A stretch of DNA of 15,428 nucleotides from 2-01-FULL-44-17 sp036517175 (lineage in GTDB: Bacteria; Patescibacteriota; Minisyncoccia; 2-02-FULL-40-12; IGHO2-01-FULL-4-A), in contig DATDXQ010000030.1 of NCBI GenBank assembly GCA_036517175.1, positions 1 through 15,428 of the forward strand, read 5' to 3'. The position numbers were made by a program, and so were the translations under genes. The number at the start of each line of letters is the position of its first letter. Position 1 is the stretch's first letter. The notes beneath the pieces are model-generated. The model saw only the letters and a program-made list of their open reading frames with translations. It had not been told where the DNA came from and did no database searches. Below are positions 12,971-15,428 of this stretch, one piece after another.

Positions 12971-12987
12971 ACTGGAGTCGCTCCAGT
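12971..12987 (+). promoter_or_regulatory. Perfect hairpin at the 5' end of the khpA leader
   Basis: ACTGGAG (12971-12977) and CTCCAGT (12981-12987) pair perfectly around a TCG loop, starting ~4 nt after the expected transcript start. There is no T-tract, so it is not a terminator. It may protect the 5' end or hide the GGAG (12974-12977) that would serve a small ORF starting at 12986. Confidence 0.6.
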
Positions 12988-13105
12988 GATTGTAAAGAAG
13001 CAGAAAAAACAGTCTTGGTCTGGCACACCGATGAGGCGTGAAAGGCAAGGTTCTTTATCTGCAATTTTAGATAATGGCGGAATACGCAGACAGGGATTTT
13101 GTTGA
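12986..13105 (+). CDS. Candidate 39-aa basic small ORF in the khpA leader
   Basis: A GTG at 12986, 8 nt after GGAG, opens a 39-codon frame that ends in TGA inside khpA (overlap of 32 nt, different frame). The product is strongly basic (VIVKKQKKQSWSGTPMRRER at the start), then ends ...GGIRRQGFC. It would account for most of an otherwise unexplained 107-nt leader. Against it: small size, a non-ATG start in a hairpin and no recognisable family. A leader peptide, a small RNA-binding protein or chance are all possible. Confidence 0.25.
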   Translation: MIVKKQKKQSWSGTPMRRERQGSLSAILDNGGIRRQGFC

Positions 13106-13406
13106 ATACATTGTAAAACAATTGGTCAACAAACCGGAAAGTGTTGATGTCACCAGAAAGGTCGACGAAATGGGAGTCTTAATAGAAGTTAAGGTTGACC
13201 CAGAAGATATGGGTCTTCTGATAGGCCGAGCCGGATCTACCGCCAAGGCCGTCAGAACTCTTGCCAGAATTATCGGCATGAGGAACAACGCCCGTGTTAA
13301 CCTTCGCATCATTGAGCCAGAGGGAAGCACCAGAGTTAATCGAGGGGCAAGCCGTGAAGGCGGGGCCCGCGATGTCGAAGATGTCGTAAGCGACCTAGGA
13401 ATGTAA
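13074..13406 (+). CDS. khpA: KH-domain RNA-binding protein KhpA
   Basis: Small RNA-binding protein of the KhpA/YlqC family, which in Gram-positives pairs with KhpB (Jag) and affects small-RNA and cell-division functions. DFVEYIVKQLVNKPESVDV (8-26) is the typical N-terminus. LLIGRAGSTAKAVRTL (48-63) contains the GxxG loop (G51-R-A-G54) that grips RNA. VNLRIIEPEG (75-84) is the last strand. Family members are ~75-80 aa; this one has a ~26-residue Gly/Arg-rich tail (STRVNRGASREGGARDVEDV) that may add RNA contact. It lies directly after rpsP, its usual place in the rpsP-khpA-(rimM)-trmD order, but rimM is absent here. No Shine-Dalgarno. Own consensus promoter ~107 nt upstream. Confidence 0.92.
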   Translation: MAEYADRDFVEYIVKQLVNKPESVDVTRKVDEMGVLIEVKVDPEDMGLLIGRAGSTAKAVRTLARIIGMRNNARVNLRIIEPEGSTRVNRGASREGGARDVEDVVSDLGM

Positions 13407-13414
13407 ATGTTTAT

Positions 13415-13424
13415 CTGCGCGCAG
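13415..13424. repeat. 10-bp perfect palindrome CTGCGCGCAG
   Basis: A GC-rich palindrome in an otherwise AT-rich spacer 8 nt after the khpA stop. It lies near the dispersed hairpin element at 13451. Function not evident; it could be part of the same mobile or repeat element. Confidence 0.4.
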
Positions 13425-13450
13425 TGAAGCGAGCACAGTTTCAAGCATTT

Positions 13451-13478
13451 ATCCGCCGTAGCCTTAGCGAAGGTGGAT
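13451..13478 (+). repeat. Dispersed hairpin element (relative of 10841-10865)
   Basis: Ends ATCC and GGAT pair, continued by GCC with GGT (one G-T pair), and an inner CCTT-AGCG-AAGG hairpin. Its first 25 nt match the reverse complement of 10841-10865 at 19 of 25 positions, sharing the TCC.CCG.AGC.TTAGCG.AGG pattern. Two related structured copies in non-coding spacers of the same window suggest an intergenic repeat family. Confidence 0.6.
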
Positions 13479-13499
13479 CAAATTCAACAAGAACTCGGA

Positions 13500-13540
13500 A
13501 AATACAAAACCCGCCTCATAGGCGGGTTTTGTATTTGACA
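13500..13540 (+). terminator. Strong Rho-independent terminator after khpA
   Basis: AAATACAAAACCCGCC (13500-13515) and GGCGGGTTTTGTATTT (13521-13536) form a perfect 16-bp stem with a 5-nt TCATA loop. The G-C core with flanking A and T tracts makes it work in either direction. The end of the stem overlaps the TTGACA of the trmD promoter. Confidence 0.92.
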
Positions 13541-13563
13541 AAATAAATCCCATTGATTAGTAT
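13535..13563 (+). promoter_or_regulatory. Promoter of trmD
   Basis: TTGACA (13535-13540), a 17-nt spacer and TAGTAT (13558-13563, 4/6 to TATAAT). The expected start is near 13570, giving a leader of ~48 nt. A perfect -35 directly behind a terminator supports trmD as a separate transcription unit. Confidence 0.65.
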
Positions 13564-13591
13564 GTATTTGGCTTCTCCTGTTATAGCCTTT

Positions 13592-13617
13592 TGCCCGTGT
13601 TAACGGGCATTTATTTT
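13592..13617 (+). promoter_or_regulatory. Terminator-like hairpin abutting the trmD start
   Basis: TGCCCGT (13592-13598) and ACGGGCA (13603-13609) form a perfect 7-bp stem with a GTTA loop, followed by TTTATTTT and at once the trmD ATG. It lies downstream of the trmD promoter. It could be a transcription attenuator or a fold that limits ribosome access. No Shine-Dalgarno is present. Confidence 0.55.
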
Positions 13618-14316
13618 ATGCTTTTTGATATAATTACAATTTTCCCAAAACTTTTTGATGGCTTTTTAAGCGAGTCATTGATTTCACGCGCCCAGACAAA
13701 AAAGATACTCAAGATCGGAGTCCATAATTTGCGCAAGTGGACCACGGACAAACACAAAACTGTTGATGGTAAGCCATTTGGTGGAGGAGTCGGAATGGTT
13801 ATGAAGGTTGAGCCGATTTACAAAGCTGTCAAAAATCTCAAACCTAATAAAAAAACTAGGGTTATATTATTTTCACCGCGTGGCAAAAAATTGACCCAAG
13901 CCGATGCCAAACGTCTAATTAAATATAATCAACTTATTTTAATTTGCGGACGCTATGAAGGAGTGGATGAACGGGTCGCCGATCATATTGCCGATGAAAT
14001 TATATCAATAGGAGATTACATTCTAAATGGAGGAGAGGTGGCAGCCATGGCATTAATTGAAGTTACTTCTAGAATGATTCCTGGTTTTATAGCCAAGCAA
14101 GAATCAGCTAACAAATTTGACCATGCACAATATACTAGGCCTGAAGAATTCTTCATCAAAGAAGGAATTATCTTCGGCGAAAAAACAAAAAACAAAAAAC
14201 AAATCTGGAAAGTTCCTAAGGTTTTACTATCTGGCAACCACAAAAAAATAGAGGAGTGGCGTAAAAAACATGCCAAAAAAAAACAATTTAAGAATACTAT
14301 TGACATTGTTTTTTAG
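13618..14316 (+). CDS. trmD: tRNA (guanine37-N1)-methyltransferase
   Basis: Methylates G37 of tRNAs with S-adenosylmethionine, which prevents +1 frameshifting. It is a SPOUT enzyme that acts as a dimer. The ATG at 13618 gives MLFDIITIFPKLFDGFL, the conserved TrmD N-terminus; the in-frame TTG at 13591 would add nine residues encoded by a terminator-like hairpin and is rejected. Motifs: VDGKPFGGGVGM (49-60), LICGRYEGVDERV (108-120), SIGDYILNGGEVAAMALIEVTSRMIPG (130-156, the trefoil-knot SAM site), then YTRPEEF (172-178). R152 and D168 correspond to the catalytic Arg and Asp. At 232 aa the length is normal. Its 3' end holds the -35 of the downstream rRNA promoter. Confidence 0.95.
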   Translation: MLFDIITIFPKLFDGFLSESLISRAQTKKILKIGVHNLRKWTTDKHKTVDGKPFGGGVGMVMKVEPIYKAVKNLKPNKKTRVILFSPRGKKLTQADAKRLIKYNQLILICGRYEGVDERVADHIADEIISIGDYILNGGEVAAMALIEVTSRMIPGFIAKQESANKFDHAQYTRPEEFFIKEGIIFGEKTKNKKQIWKVPKVLLSGNHKKIEEWRKKHAKKKQFKNTIDIVF

Positions 14317-14327
14317 GGGATTATAAT
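14300..14327 (+). promoter_or_regulatory. Consensus promoter of the rRNA operon, inside the trmD 3' end
   Basis: TTGACA (14300-14305), a 16-nt spacer and TATAAT (14322-14327) match the consensus at all 12 positions. The -35 lies inside the last codons of trmD and the -10 6 nt past its stop. It is the only strong promoter found upstream of the 16S gene, and would start transcription near 14334. Confidence 0.8.
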
Positions 14328-14333
14328 GAACAA

Positions 14334-14590
14334 ACGATGGATTAATATTAAAACCACAGTTTATATAGGTTTTAATCGGCTGGGATTGCTACACTAAAAG
14401 TGGCAATCCCAGCTGTTATTATCATCAGATAAAATCAGCCGGAACTTTGATAACAAAATAAATAAAGTTAATTAAGTGTAACGATAAGAGATCGTGATTT
14501 CTTATCGTTAACCAGAATCAATCTATCCGATTTTGTTTTACAAAGTCTGGGTAGTAGATAGTTAAAGCAACGCGAGTTGCTAAAACTATT
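14334..14590 (+). ncRNA. rRNA operon leader with three hairpins
   Basis: This 257-nt stretch has no gene. Hairpin 1: GCTGGGATTGC (14379-14389) with GCAATCCCAGC (14403-14413), extended by CACT/AGTG after a 2-nt bulge and closed by an AAA loop. Hairpin 2: TAACGATAAGA (14479-14489) with TCTTATCGTTA (14500-14510). Hairpin 3: AGCAAC-GCGA-GTTGCT (14566-14581), a GNRA tetraloop, extended by ATAGTT/AACTAT (14558-14563, 14584-14589), directly against the 16S 5' end. Likely roles are pre-16S processing, protection or antitermination (inference). I see no clear boxA. Confidence 0.6.

Positions 14591-15428
<838 letters not shown>

Noticed and set aside
13591..13617. TTG start for trmD adding nine residues
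   Set aside because: The extension is a terminator-like hairpin in DNA, and the conserved TrmD N-terminus begins at the ATG at 13618.
13623..13634. TTTTGATATAAT, identical to the -10 region of recO and khpA, inside the trmD start
   Set aside because: It encodes the conserved LFDII residues of TrmD, and no gene starts just downstream.
14379..14413. Terminator of trmD
   Set aside because: The stem is strong but only TGTTATTATC follows, and it lies downstream of the rRNA promoter; a leader hairpin is the better reading.

Overview
This window is a compact, AT-rich bacterial chromosome segment that looks like Candidate Phyla Radiation (Patescibacteria). The partial 16S rRNA carries CPR-like substitutions at universally used primer and probe sites. 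Genes are short and closely packed, several start codons sit directly behind a -10 element with no Shine-Dalgarno, and the IleRS is the eukaryote-like type with an unusual inserted domain. UGA is used as a stop (recO, glyS, the ORF ending at 3956), so this is not one of the UGA-glycine CPR lineages. Katanobacteria or Microgenomates would fit the 16S signature, but I cannot place the lineage from this window.

Layout. 1-3319: ileS (5' end cut off by the window) with a histidine phosphatase domain inside its catalytic half. 3320-4920: three unknown small ORFs, overlapping or abutting, between two near-identical copies of the ileS 3' end; this looks like an inserted cassette. 4961-7946: a membrane-anchored unknown protein, a short RecO, and a membrane-anchored protein with Ig-like repeats. 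7964-9310: glycyl-tRNA synthetase. 9287-10732 (minus strand): an M32 (Taq) carboxypeptidase-like protein with its own consensus promoter, converging on and overlapping glyS.

10922-14316: a translation and RNA-processing cluster rpmF-nusB-rnc-rpsP-khpA-trmD. It covers ribosomal proteins L32 and S16, rRNA antitermination and RNase III processing, a KH RNA chaperone and tRNA m1G37 methylation. Its spacers are rich in structure: nested hairpins over the rpmF start, 7-bp tandem repeats on both sides of nusB, a 107-nt leader before khpA, a 16-bp-stem terminator after khpA and a terminator-like hairpin abutting the trmD start. 14300-15428: an rRNA promoter inside the 3' end of trmD, a ~257-nt structured leader, and the first ~838 nt of the 16S gene, cut by the window end.

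The genes serve one theme, building and charging the translation machinery. The exceptions are RecO (repair), the M32 peptidase and the surface or unknown proteins. The most unusual features are the IleRS-phosphatase fusion, the ileS 3'-end duplication around a three-gene cassette, and the structured repeat-bearing spacers around rpmF, nusB and khpA/trmD.
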